This document shows, in pieces, positions 47,963 through 60,460 of a stretch of 64,000 nucleotides of DNA (position 1 is its first letter; each line of letters starts with the position of its first letter). A program made the position numbers and the translations under genes. Where the stretch lies: contig PTFA01000367.1 in assembly GCA_003342895.1 (NCBI GenBank), forward strand, positions 434,001 through 498,000, read 5' to 3'. This DNA is from Casuarius casuarius. Its lineage: Eukaryota; Chordata; Aves; Casuariiformes; Casuariidae. The notes beneath the pieces were generated by a model. It did no database searches and had not been told where the DNA came from. It saw only the letters and a program-made list of their open reading frames with translations.

Positions 47963-50900
47963 GTTTGAAAAGATTCATTGAAATATATACAAACAAAAGA
48001 ATAAGAGCAAGAGCTAAAAAAATAGCTAGCATCACGCTATAAATGCTTCCAAATGTTTAAACAAATAACAGCCACATTTGTAACAGCTTCCTCCTCCCTT
48101 TTTTAAAAAGGCTTTCACACAGGCTGCAAGAGCTGTTAGTTTTAGCCCTAGGGAGATTAATGGAGAACTCTGCTCTATCCACAAGATGACTTGCACCCTT
48201 GTGCGTGTAGATAGGACAGCAATGAAGAGCTTTATATATGTTATTAGATAAAACAGTGCCTAAAATGCACATTGAGAAGCATCTGAAATCTTGTAGAGAG
48301 TGTTTAGGTCCTGTTTCTCAGAGGAATGAAAGACTGGAACCTATATAGAGTTGATTCACGGACAGGAGATGTGTTTCGGTAAATCACAGCCAGCCACTGG
48401 TGGCATAAGGCTGTGTTGCCCCAGAGGCAGCACCAGCACCTTCAAGGTTCACAGCGACACAGTCTCTCCAAGCCACCTTTCACCAGTTCTGCTCCACAGA
48501 CAGGGACAGGGATGGGAGACCTGCCTTCTTTCCTGATTTTGCCTCTTTTCAACAGACCATTAAGTGCAGGTGACCAGGGACTGCTGTTGGTGAACGAGCC
48601 CTCCACAACTTAGGCTTGTTTCTCCTCTTTTCTACTACATGAGGACTACAAACCAGGTTTGCATTTCAGGACTATTTCAGAAATAAGTTCCCAGTATTGT
48701 CCCGTGTAGTTTTAAGGAAGTTACTTGCTTAGTTACATAGCTCCCTGTGATGACTCAGCAGCTGAATTCAAAAAAAGACCAAGTTTCTGCTCCAACACTC
48801 CGAAATTCCCTTCTCACAACTCCTCGTGCAACCAGAGCAATTTAGAAGTTCAGTCTCTGGCACTGACCTGACCTTCCCCCGTGCACAGTGAGGGGTTTCT
48901 TTTTGCCTAGAAACTTATCATCCAGCACATCATTAGAGCTTTTAACATGAAAAAAATATATAGCCCCAAGCTATTCTAGCTAAAGAACACTCAGGTGGCT
49001 TTTCAAATCATCAGATAGCTTTAATATCAGATATATAAGTGGATAGAGTGTGTAATCTTATTCAGCAGCAGTTAAAAGGAAAAAAATCCATGGTCTAGCA
49101 GTGGAATCTATTAGCCTTCGAGTCAGCTTCAAAGCAACGCAAGAAGCAACAGATAGAGCAGCTGCCCGCAGCAAGCTGGGGGGCCGAGCGCGGCCTCTGC
49201 GGCATCTCCGCAGTCAACACCCCCAGCCGCTGGATTTTTAATGGCATAATCTGAAGCATGCGTATGGTTGAAAAGATTATTTTAAAATAACTGATCAGTG
49301 GAAGCGATTTTTAGGAGGCTGTATATTTTAATGATGCACTTCAGGGCATCGTAAGAAAAGCATCCTTTCCAACATAGACAGGCGGGCACCGAGGAGGGGG
49401 CTCGGGAACGGTGCTCTGCCACCCGTGCAATTCGGCGGCAGCAGCCATGTCCTGCCGAGGACAAAAAGGATCCTTTAACTTATTTACAGCCCTGGCAACT
49501 TCACTTCTCTGCGTATTTACCACTCATGTTTTTAATAAATGTAAATTAGTTCAATAAACCACGCATCAGCATTTGGATGTTAAATAAAAGTCATACGAGA
49601 ACTGTCGGTTCATCATGCCGTCCTGAAACGCAAGATCCAGTGGCGAGATATAAACTGAGGGAAGAAACGCGGATGTGGGGACACGGCCGTGTTTGGAGAA
49701 TCGAAGAACCCCGGGCAGTTTAGATGTTGCAATTCTTAACCAGCAGATTCTGGTTTATTGTCAAGCAGCAGGAAAGAAAGAGAAACGATAGACAATAAAA
49801 AGCTGCCTTCTATTTTCAACTGTATCTTCATATGTGGCTTCATTTTTATATCGATGCAGTGCATTTCTTAACTTATTGCCTCTTGCCAAAATAAGAAATA
49901 AAATCACACAAAAACTGACAATCCAGTTGCCTCTTTTCCCACTCATTTGTAACAAGTTTAAATGCTCTTCTGCTTAGGAATGAAAGGGTGGTAACAAAAA
50001 AAGACATTCCCATTTGTCCTTTACTGGCCTTAGAAACCTAAAGCCCAGGGATAAAGAAAAGCATCTCAGGTGACTGCTAGGCAGAAGTACTTAAGAAATG
50101 GCATCACAGCAACAATTTATTTTACAACAACAAAGATTGAAGCACTATTTTCACACAGAAGATTGAATGTGCTCTATGGAAGATTAGAAAATAAATATGT
50201 ACAACTGACCACACTGGAGTTTCTAAGATCTATTTTTTTGTAGCACCTTTCTAAATGGACCTGACAGTGCGATGCAGTACATTGGAAGAACATGTTTGTG
50301 CCTAGGTACTGATCATATGATGAGTAGCACTGCTAAGGCTAAAATTAATACCAAATTGCAGTTAGACGCCAGTTAACCTATTGTGATATATCAAAGTGCT
50401 ACTTTGAGGTTGTTTGCATTTGCATTCAACACCATTCCACACATTTTTAGGAGGATGTTGTATCAAACGAGTTGGATTTTTCTAGAGTCAGGAGAATGCT
50501 ATTAGATGCTGGGCAAATACACAAAAATAAGAAAGAGTATTGATTTTAGATATTTCCTTATACCCAGGTTTCTAATGTACCTTGTTGCTTGTTTAAAAAT
50601 CTGGGATCTTTTCCTGACAGATTAAATAGCAGAACTTAAAGCTGCCCTCATCAAGGATAAGTCAAAGATGAATCTGAAAGTATTCCACAGTTGATTTGTT
50701 CTTCACGAGTAAAGGAGGCACTTCTTTTTCATAGCGTTTGGTGCCAGTAAATGTGTTTAGGCCGCCAAATTGGCCACCATTATGTAAAACACGTATACAA
50801 GAATACTTCCACAGATCTGAACGATGCACTCATTCAGCTAAAGCTATGCAAACACATTTTTGCAGTTACTGGATAAGCAAGGTGTTGATGGAAGCTTTCT

Positions 50901-52680
50901 CCAGAAAACCCACTCGACGAACAGTGATTAAAATTAGCTACATTTAAACATTATTTGAACTTCAAAAAAAGTCACCCAGATGTCAAAAACTGCCTTCAGA
51001 TCCTACATGCATGTAATAATTCATAAAGGCTTAAAGGACAGCTCCTCTACAAATATTTATAACGTTGGACTGCAGGGGCTCTTTTGCTCTGTGCTGAAGC
51101 CACGTTCTAGCCGAGCTGCTCCAAACAGCGTTTTAAGCTCAAGGTCAACCCTTGCTGCGTACTATTTATACGGGAAACATGCTTTGGAATCCAGACTGCT
51201 ACCTTGCTCCCAAGGTCTGTCGTTTCCAAGTCTTTACACAAAGAGAGCATAACTGAAAAACAAGAAGATACCCCACAGCCTTCTTCCAACAGCTAGCTCA
51301 ACCAAACACACGCAATGACTTGTCAAAATAATATTTTGAGAAATAGGTTACCAGGGGCCTCAGGTCCACTCCATATGGTCTAAAGATCTCCATCCCCCTT
51401 GACCATATCATGCTACTTTGTTCCCTTCTTCTATAAAAGGATATAATCCTTAATAAAACTAGAGTTGTTCAGGTCACAGAGATCCAGAAGCAATAAAATA
51501 TTTCATTTACATATTTAGTGTACTATAAAATATAAAAGCAGGGCAAAATCACTCACGCAGCAGAGCTCAGAATCCAAAGAAATATTTTGCTATCAAAAGA
51601 AAAATTTTTCCTTCCTCTTTAAAGCACAGATGTTCTTCTAAATAAAGTGAGGCTTTCCCTTTGCAGCCTTTGTGATTATCAATCTTTGGTTATTTTATAA
51701 TATAAGGTTGCCTCACACCTCAGCAGGGAGAAGAATAAACAGTGCTGTATTTCCTCTGTAGCAAGAGCAAAACAACTGTGAATGCAAAGAAAGCACCAAA
51801 AGAGCAAACAATAACCCAGCTAAAGAAAGTCTACAAACTTATTCATTCAAAAATAATTCCACAGATGGATAAGCATTTAATTTTCTAAAGTGAGAATAAA
51901 ACAGCATCTCTCTTTTCTGGAGGATGGAATGGGTTTTTGTGTCTGCCTATTTATATACAGTATCTAAATGCATGCTCAGAGAATACTGCAAGTACTGTAA
52001 AAAGAAATCTAAGGGGAAGTTATTACTCGGTGCTCTTTGTTGGTATTTCTGCAGCAGGGGTAGTGTCAGCATTGTTAAAAATAAATTGGTAGACGAACCT
52101 TGCCTGCCCAGTGCAAATGCTGTTTGCATTAACGTACTTATGATTTCCTATCTGCTGCTCCCAGATAAGACAGGAGTTTTAGGAGTAAGATGTCTTTTGG
52201 ATCTAACATCGACTTCTTGCACTCTCGGGAAAGCACGGGCTCGCTGTTTTCAGCTGCGGGGACGGCAAACGGCCCTCTCCGCCTACGACAGAGGGCTCCT
52301 TGCTTCAGGAGCCGAGCCGAGAAGGGGTGTTCTCATCTCCCAGCTCGCCCCAAACTTTCCCTGTCAGGCTACTTCTTATTTGCAACTGTTATTATCCTGA
52401 TACAACACTAGGATGTCTCAGCAGAATTAGAGTTAAGTAGGAAAATTAGGGGGAATAAATGAAAATCAAAACAAGAAAATGTTACACTTCCTTCCTGTCT
52501 AAGCCTTGAATTTGTGTCCTAGAAAGAAAGAAATCCACCCCTAGGTTTAGAAACACAGCCAGTTCCAAAATGTCCTGGGTTATCAGTTTTAAATGAATTG
52601 GGAACGTGGGATTAGGCAGAACATAGCAATACTGCTTAGTTTTAATCAACATATTTTATTTAGATTTGTCCTCGAATTAA

Positions 52681-52830
52681 CGCCACCAACGTGATCCCGC
52701 CGGCTGGCCGGCCACGGGCGGCGGTAGCGCCGGACCGTCAGGCGTCAGCGCAAGCAACACAATCGGGCAGCGTCGCAGGGTCGCTTCGGAACAAGACACC
52801 GGCTCCCGCCTGCTCGCACACACGTACCGT
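52681..52830. promoter_or_regulatory. CpG-dense patch (candidate CpG island core)
   Basis: By hand count about 23 CpG occur in 150 bp, the densest in the window, including gccggctggccggcc. A second GC-rich stretch follows at about 52945-53060. Undepleted CpG in the middle of a long AT-rich intron is typical of unmethylated regulatory DNA. It could mark an internal SDK1 promoter, an enhancer, or an unrelated GC-rich insertion. No exon was identified. Confidence 0.4.
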
Positions 52831-54439
52831 CTCCAGAACTTATTTATAGACACGGGATGCAGAAGGATGAATCACTTCACTTATACCCACACATGAAATG
52901 CATTCGGGTACCGATTAAAATTCTGCTAAGCAGCTAAAATAAAGCGGGCAGCCGCCGTGGGAGCAGCTGGCTGTACACGAGCGAGGGGCCGCGGGACTCC
53001 TCCGAGGGACAACCCTCGGCCCGCCACATGGAGCCAGCTTTGCCGCGTTCTGCTCTGCGACTTCTGTCCTCTCCATTTTGGTACCAGCTCACCGCAGCCA
53101 TTCCCATCCTCAGCGAAAGAGGATACCGGATGCCCAGATCACACGTGGCATCAAAAGCTAACGCTCACCTCTGCGCCAGCTATCGAAAACACCCAGGAGA
53201 GTGAGGCGTAACCGAGATTAGCGTGCCAGACAGCTTGCCAAAGGATTTTAAAACGTAGACCAAATTTAAGACAATAAAACATGTTACATCCCGAGCCACA
53301 AAAGCTCCGAGAAAACTCAGGCATACAAACAGCTTTTCAAAATAAACCATATTCTCCCCCTCCTACTGCCTCGAGAGCCTGTAAACCAAACCCCCCCAAA
53401 ACCAGAATAAAACTGAAGTGATGGATAAAAATAAAAGTACGACTGAAGCACTTTTGACACTTCTCTATCACTCTTCAGAAAAAAATCCTGAGCTATTCAA
53501 GTGACTGAAAAAAACCTAAAAATCAATGTATTTTCACCTAGCACTTTCAAAAAAGAGAAGGATTACTGGGCGTTTCGGCAAAGCGGTTTAACGCAGCTTT
53601 GCAACGGAGCCCACGGTGACTTATAAATAACGCTGGTCACCACGGAGCACGTCACCGGAGGGAGGGTGCTGCGCCCCGGCACTCGCCAGCCCGGCAGAGG
53701 CGGGCGCCGCGGCAGCACCCAGCACCCGAGCTCCTCCGCCGGCCGCGCCAAGCCAAGCCACACCGGGGTTTTCACATGAATGGCACAATTTACACACTTG
53801 AGCTTCAGGGTGCACCTAAGGGTTTGGAAGTGTCAGCTTTTAAGCGTTTCTCCACATTACCCATTTTCTGGCAATTTTAGATTTATAGCTATGGTCAGGA
53901 TAAAACTGCCCAAGTTTCTGACAGATGTTAACAACCTCCTGTAGATACTTCTAAACTACTCAAAACCATCTTCAAAAGAGGCGAGTGGTTGAACCTTCCC
54001 TTAAAACATGTAGGGTGGAATTAAACTTGTGTATTTTACAGCAAATTATCTCTTTCTCATGTCTTTCTCAAAATTATTAATGATGATAACCAATTTAAAA
54101 GACAAAACAAACAGATAACCTCTTGCAAACATCCCTGTTTTCTTCAGCTCACACAGGAGAGCTACAGTCACTAAAAACGCTTTAAAAATGTCTTCAAACA
54201 CCAAGAAATTTCCTTTTGTTTCCGATTTCTCTCTATGCATACAAATACATGAAATGTAAAACCCAATAAGGAGGGGAAGCAGAACATTTTAAATAGCTGA
54301 TTTAATTCTACATAAAATCTTTACTCCTACCATTAAAAAGTACAATTTATTACCACTGAAAAATGTAAGAAGTAGAAAGTGCTCTTGAAAAATAATAACT
54401 GCTTCTAGCAGCACACCAGAGACCTCTCCAGAAGAGGCA

Positions 54440-54535
54440 GGAATCATTATCTCCATTTTGCATGGGGTGAAAATGAAGCGAGGACAAACACCAGTGAAAT
54501 GAGGCCACAGCAGGTAGAAGTCTGGCCTGTTTATT
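54440..54535 (-). repeat. MIR-like SINE remnant
   Basis: The plus strand reads aatcattatctccattttgc, then gtgaaaatgaagcgaggaca and gaggccacagcaggtagaag. This tracks the reversed MIR 3' core ('ttatccccattttacagatgaggaaactgagg...gtcacacag'). Confidence 0.5.
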
Positions 54536-55219
54536 ATGCCCTTTCAGCAATCAAAGCCACACTCACATACAGGATGGAGAATCTTTCTGTTTTTCTTTCC
54601 AAACTCCAGCTGGAGGAAGAAGCTGCTACACAATACCCACGGGGATCCCGCAAGCTCTGAAGCCATCTCCCCTTCTCACGCTCCCCTTGCAGCATCCATC
54701 TCAGCTTGTTAATGCAATGTGGCAACTGAAATTAAAGTCTGGTGCATGTTTTCAGATAACACTAACGGGACAGTTATTCACAGCACCTGTGGTCAACAGC
54801 AGACAGGATGGGTTAAACAAGACAATGTATTCTCCCAGGTTTTATCGTAGGCAACATCAACCTCAGAATAAAACAGGCAATTTATGTTTCTCAGAGTTAT
54901 CGTTTCAAGCTGCTTGCACGCTCTGGCACATGTCACCACAACAATTTAACTGAGCTTTAGCTATTGGATCAAGCATTGCAAATGAATGTCTAAACCCTAG
55001 ACTGTAACGTATGGCAAGACCATTTAAAGAGCAGGTTACATTCTAGCGCTAAAGAGCTGCTCTTCTGCTCCCTTCTATCTCTACAATTATTTTGCTGTAT
55101 CTTTCTCTCATACTTTTTAAAAGAAATAATATTTCAAAATAAAAAGCCAATAGGAAAAACAGAGTCTGCAACATCACTAGTGTGTAATTTCACTGTTTGT
55201 AAGTGCTTTATTCCCTGCC

Positions 55220-55985
55220 TACCTGCCCTCAGACCAAGACGATGAACATGCCTGGGGCAGGAGGGACTGCTGTTCTCAAGCCTTTGCCTTGACTCCTTGT
55301 ACGACGCGTGACGGCAGCACTCTTTGACTTCCCCATTTTTCCATGAACACTCAAAGTCAGCTCCTGGGTGCTTTTCACACCCACAGTTGGTGCAGTGTCA
55401 CTCCTCTGGCTGGAGCAGTGGGCCAAAGCTGCCAGAAGGCAAAGGCCAGGGCAATGGCCAGGGCCCAAGCGCACTGCCAGGCTCTGCAACCTCTTCCTCC
55501 CTCCTGAGTGTAGCTGCCCATGCTCAAGGTCAGCTCTTATATAGCACAGCTGTGTAACCTTGCATCAGACCGCTGTGAAAACAGCTAAATTGGGAGAGAG
55601 AGCTGTATGAGAAAGAGCTGTGAGAAGCCTCATCTAGGGCCTCTGCCCACCCACTCAGGAGCTGCACTGAAGCTCAGGTCCTTGCCTGAGCCACTCCGTA
55701 GGTATGGTGTACCTTGCTGGCCCTGACTTTCTACCTTGCTGCCTTGAATTCCTGGCTTGATCTTGGACCTGCCTTGTCGCTATGGACTTGTCTGGTAACG
55801 ACTGGACTGCTGGCTGAACCTCACCAAACCAGCTCTGCTCTTCTTGTTCAGACGCTGTAGGACTCGGCCCCTTGGCAACGAGGTCACTAGCCCTGCCTTG
55901 CTCCCTCAGCTCCCAGCTGCCCTTCTCTTGCAGAGCAGCTCGTCCTTGCTGCTCCCTGATGGCCAGCACCCAAACAGCAGGCTCA
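55220..55985. other. Unclassified GC-rich block, possibly transposon- or LTR-derived
   Basis: About 760 bp that differ from their AT-rich surroundings. The right part (about 55680-55970) is built of loosely repeated cctgcc/ttgcctt/ctggctt phrases resembling the degenerate repeats seen in some retroviral-type LTRs. On the minus strand a TATATAAG motif lies at 55535-55542. No terminal TG...CA pair, target duplication, primer-binding site or gag/pol remnant was found, so the class is open. A lineage-specific repeat or an unannotated exon cluster is also possible. Confidence 0.3.
55535..55542 (-). promoter_or_regulatory. TATA-like motif TATATAAG
   Basis: The minus strand reads gctatataagagctgacc within the unclassified GC-rich block. 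It matches the TATA-box consensus, with GC-rich sequence on both sides. No start site or transcript can be shown from sequence. Confidence 0.3.
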
Positions 55986-58900
55986 GGCTTTGAGATCTTT
56001 AATGTAAAAGCAAGATAGCTTAATATATTTCCTGAAATGTGAGGCCTTACTAAATTATTTCTCAGGCATAACCCTATCTGTAACCACCTGGATTAGAAGC
56101 TCAAAAAAATAAAGTGCAGGTAATGAAAGGAAATACAGCAGCATCAAAACAAACGCATAAAAAAAAGAACCAGCTGCTTGATTCCTGAAAGCCACCTAAG
56201 ATTGACCCTTGATAGCCAATGGCAAGCAATATCTCCAGCCTCAAAGAGCATTCTTCTGAAAACTGGGAAGGGAAATAAGCAGACTCCAAACTGCTCATTT
56301 TCAATCTCTTTTCCAGTCTATGTCAGTCATTGTAAACAATGATAGACTACAAACCAAAAGGGTGAAATGAGATTCTGGATAAACTGCTGTTGCTTTGCTT
56401 ATCTTTTCCGTTTATCACTGTCAACAGCTGGATGAGCACACTGGATGTAACAGATTAGACTGATAGGGCTACAGGCATATCTCTGGTGAGCTACATATAC
56501 TGGTGGCACAGCATGCCTGGAAGATCACTTGTATTAGGGAAATCTCCTGAGTAGGAGTTTTTTGATTTGCATGTAGAAATGGCTTCTGAGGACATAACTT
56601 AGGATGAGTTTGTTTCTCCATAATCACTTGATTACTACAACCAAAAGTTGGAACTGGGACAAGAGCACTTAGCTTAAACGACAGATGTCATCCCATTTCT
56701 GAGAGGATGTTAAAGTATATTTGAGAAGGGGGATATGACTTTCTCCTTAGAAGGAAAGAAAAACAAATTTAATTTTCTCCCAGTAAGCTTTACGAATCAC
56801 AGTTTCCCATTTGTCTGTGGTGACAGTTTCCCATATTTCCCAGAGGAAAATGCAATTTCCCTAGAGGAAGGGGAAGCAAAAAAGAAGATGAACGAAAATG
56901 CTTTGATTCTTCTAGTTCTTTCAGGGATCACTTTCTAAGAAAGCAACTTAACGAATCCATCCATATGGCTGCTCTTTCCCAGGGGTCTTGTACCTAAAGA
57001 TGTATCCACAAGGTGGGCTTAAGTCCCCTAAATAACTTGAAAGAAAAGGGATGTATATATACATTGCTAGTTCTCTGATGGATCTTTGAAGATTCAATTC
57101 AGCAATCTGTGAAAGAGCTACTCCTTCAAACGAAGCAATATTAACATGAGTTTGGTCTAGATGTTCTCCAGCCATCTCCAGACACGCTTCTGACCACTGA
57201 GAGAGTTCATACTGAGCTGTCTCGCTGACCTACTGTCTGTTTACATTCAGACAGTTGGGTTGTTTTCTTTCGTTCTGGTTTGTTTTTCAATCAACTTGAC
57301 CAAGGACTAAGAAAACCACAGAGTAAGGAAAACCCTGAATGCTGGGGATGCAGAGAATAAGCTGTCTGGTTTCACTGCAACTCTTCCCCTTCATGAACAC
57401 CCCTGATTTTGGGGGAAAAGTCTCTTTAAAAAGACACGTTATTAACTTACTAACTTTTATAAAGAAAGCTAGAATCCTCAGCCCTTCTTACAACATTACA
57501 GGAAAGGCAGCCAAAGATGAAAGGGCACGTTTGACAAAGCACACATATATATTACCATTATTTGATGATCAGCTTCAGGTTAAACCTGTCTGCCATGAGA
57601 CTGGAGATTAATAGCGATAGCTTCTTTTAACGACTGCAGAAATACCATGGTGCCTGCCAATAACAACTTGAGCAATGAACAGGTTGCTATAGAATGTATT
57701 GTTTATGCACCACTGACTGCAATCTCTATACAGAAAATTTAATAGACCCTTTTTCCCTCTCAGCAAGCTCATGTGGTTGGGGATTTAGAACTGCATTATT
57801 CCTTATGACCTGACTTATTTATCATGTCAATCATAGTAATGATGTGTCAAAATTATCACAATTCTGAGGCCTTCCCTTTATCATCATTTTGAGAGTGTTC
57901 TTTCTCAGTATTATGAGTACATATGACAGAAGAGACATCAGACACATTGATTTCATGCATGGCTCTAACAAAATCACAGGGTTAAATAGCTACTTCTAGA
58001 GCCAAAGCACCATGGAATAACTTCTTTCATTTTTCTAATTCACTTCTTTGTAACAGCAGCTAGACACATAGCTGCAACTGAAATTAAGGAGAAAAGATGG
58101 GAAATAAAACTGCTCAGAATCAACTGCCAAAGGTCAAATTAAGAGACCGGAATTTGCAGGTCCTGACCCACCTAACAGCCCTCTGTTATCATCAGTCAGG
58201 TTTAAAATTACAACTATTGCAATTAGCAAGACTAAAGAACGAGACAAGCAGGTTTCTTATTGGTGAGACTGTCCTTTACCATCTAAACAAAAAGCTTTGC
58301 CAGGGACGCAAATGAGACATGGGAAAACAACGTAGATGGAGGGACTTCGGAACTGCAGAAACGAAGGTACCGGACAAGTGTGCGTGCAAGGTCACAGCAG
58401 GATGCTGAAGGTTACGGACTCAGCAGTTCGGGTGTAGCATTCCTCAGAGCAGGTTTCTGAGCAAAATACTGGATTGCATCAACACCAGATTACTGACTGA
58501 GGGAAATTAAAGGATGAGAAATAGTTAACAACAGGAGTTCTGTCAGAGATACAACATATATTCTTTAGGTTCTATTTTCTAGAGCCTGAGGTCTGAAAGA
58601 GATGGAAGCCTCTTCGAAAGGGTCTGGAAAACATTCTACATTTCACGTACCATAAGTTCCTCTCCGTCACAGAAGATTAATTCTCCATTTATTCTGCAGG
58701 CTAGCAAGAACTCGGGAAGCAGGTAGTGTGTGCTCTCCTGGAGGAGAGACAGCAAAGTCCTGTTTCCCTCCGGGGCTTGTAACCATGGCTGGAACCATTT
58801 TTAAATGCAGTTACAGTCAAAGAGAGTTTTAACAAGTTTGAATGCACACCTAACATCGTTACATTCTGAAATATAGGTTGTCTAATGGGTAGCCTGTGTT

Positions 58901-60302
58901 GCGGCATAATTTTTGCTACAAAAGCTGTCTGAAATGATATTAAAACTGAGCTAACTATAGACATGTTGGAAAATACCTGTCGGGTATAGTTCCAGTGGTG
59001 TCACCATGAAGCCTATTTGAACTGTCCAACTTATGGATCAGCAAAAATATGTAGCTTAATAAAGAGTAATAAATTAGAAAATAGGTTGTTCAGTGAAAAC
59101 ATTGATGGGGTTGCAGAACACTTACAGCTGAATAACAGAGGTGAGTATGCCTTGAGGGACTCTAGAATCAATGAAGAGAAAATGGATGTGGCCCACCATC
59201 CAGTAGAGCTAAGACAGACAGGTCCACAAAATGAACTGACAACAGCCTGGAAGAATTGCTTACTTAGGAAAAGCAAGCTCTAAGAGCAGTTACTCAGTGG
59301 AGGGAGATTTAAGTTAAGCTTCACCTAATGTTACTTCAAAATTACTGAAAAGCAAATGAATCCTAAGAAAGAGCTCGAAAAAAACCCCAACCCTACTTAT
59401 TTCTATAGAAGTTAAGATTTAGGTTGGAACAGATCTTCAACCAGAATATTTGTACAGATCCATTTAATTCAGGAGACAAATTAATTTATTATACCGTAGG
59501 ATTCGGATCATGTCTGTATCTGTGCATCTGTGTATATAGCCACTCACTCTAGCTGTAACCCATAAGGAAACACTGTCATCCAGAAGTGAAGAAATGTTTT
59601 GCTGAATGAGTAATATCTGGCAGAAGAAAGCTTTGTTCAGAACACAGTTGAAGAGCAAGCCTGATGAGCGCTCATGCTTGGTTGGAGTTCTCAGGCTAAA
59701 ATCCCAATCGCTTGCTTCACTAGAGAACATTTCCAGAGGGGAAAAGCTGGTGAAGATCTGCAAGACTATCTGCAGCATAAAGATCATATTTTGAATGCAA
59801 CAACAGAACCATTAAAGCCAGTACATAGGTCTACAGGTCTTATATGTTACAGAATAAGTCCGGCTCCCAAAGAAAGGGTAAAATATTGCCCAGGTGCAGG
59901 ACTTTAGGGCAGATAAATTTATTATATAGTCTAAAGAATGAGAGACTGGGATCTGGCTAGGATCAGCTCACTCTTGCTGTAGAAGGAGAAAGGGAAAGAA
60001 AAAGGAGGAGTTTGATCAAAAACCATGGCAGAGCGCTGAAAAGTAAGATTTTTTATTCTTGCTGCCTTAGAAGGCTCAGATGGATGGGCAACTCCATTGC
60101 TGCTCACATGAGGGCTCACCAAAAGCTTACCTGTATAGTACGAACCTTCCTTCAGTGACAGCATCAGCCACCAACCTATTTTTCTAAGGCTCCATCATCC
60201 CCAAAAGTCTGCTACCCTAGGCAGGTAGCTACTATGTCTATTCCTAGACTTCACCTCGCCTATGAGAAACTCCACTGCCACTCACAGCTACATGAAATAA
60301 AA

Positions 60303-60355
60303 AAACATTACAATAGAGTTGGAAGGGAGATCAAACTACATCTGCCTACAGCAGT
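60303..60355 (-). mobile_element. Possible CR1 3'-end remnant
   Basis: The string aatagagttggaagggagat resembles the reversed CR1 3' end ('gttggaagggacct'). Only about 30 bases are convincing, so this is a weak call. Confidence 0.25.
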
Positions 60356-60409
60356 TATTTGCTTTCCTACTGCCAAAAGAGTTTGAGAATCACTGTTACA
60401 GTTATTTTA

Positions 60410-60460
60410 ATTATATATATATACATATATAATCTCGATATATATGTAGAGAGATATATT
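60410..60460. repeat. TA-rich simple sequence
   Basis: Interrupted (TA)n runs, aattatatatatatacatat and gatatatatgtagaga, in plain intron. Confidence 0.85.

Noticed and set aside
51924..52400. Plus-strand open frame of 158 codons
   Set aside because: It has no recognised domain, cysteine-rich but unpatterned composition, and a last third in GC-rich DNA. It is treated as a chance frame in intron.
59405..59450. Possible CR1 3' end (phrase ttaggttggaacagatcttc)
   Set aside because: Only a dozen or so bases fit and the surroundings do not continue the match.
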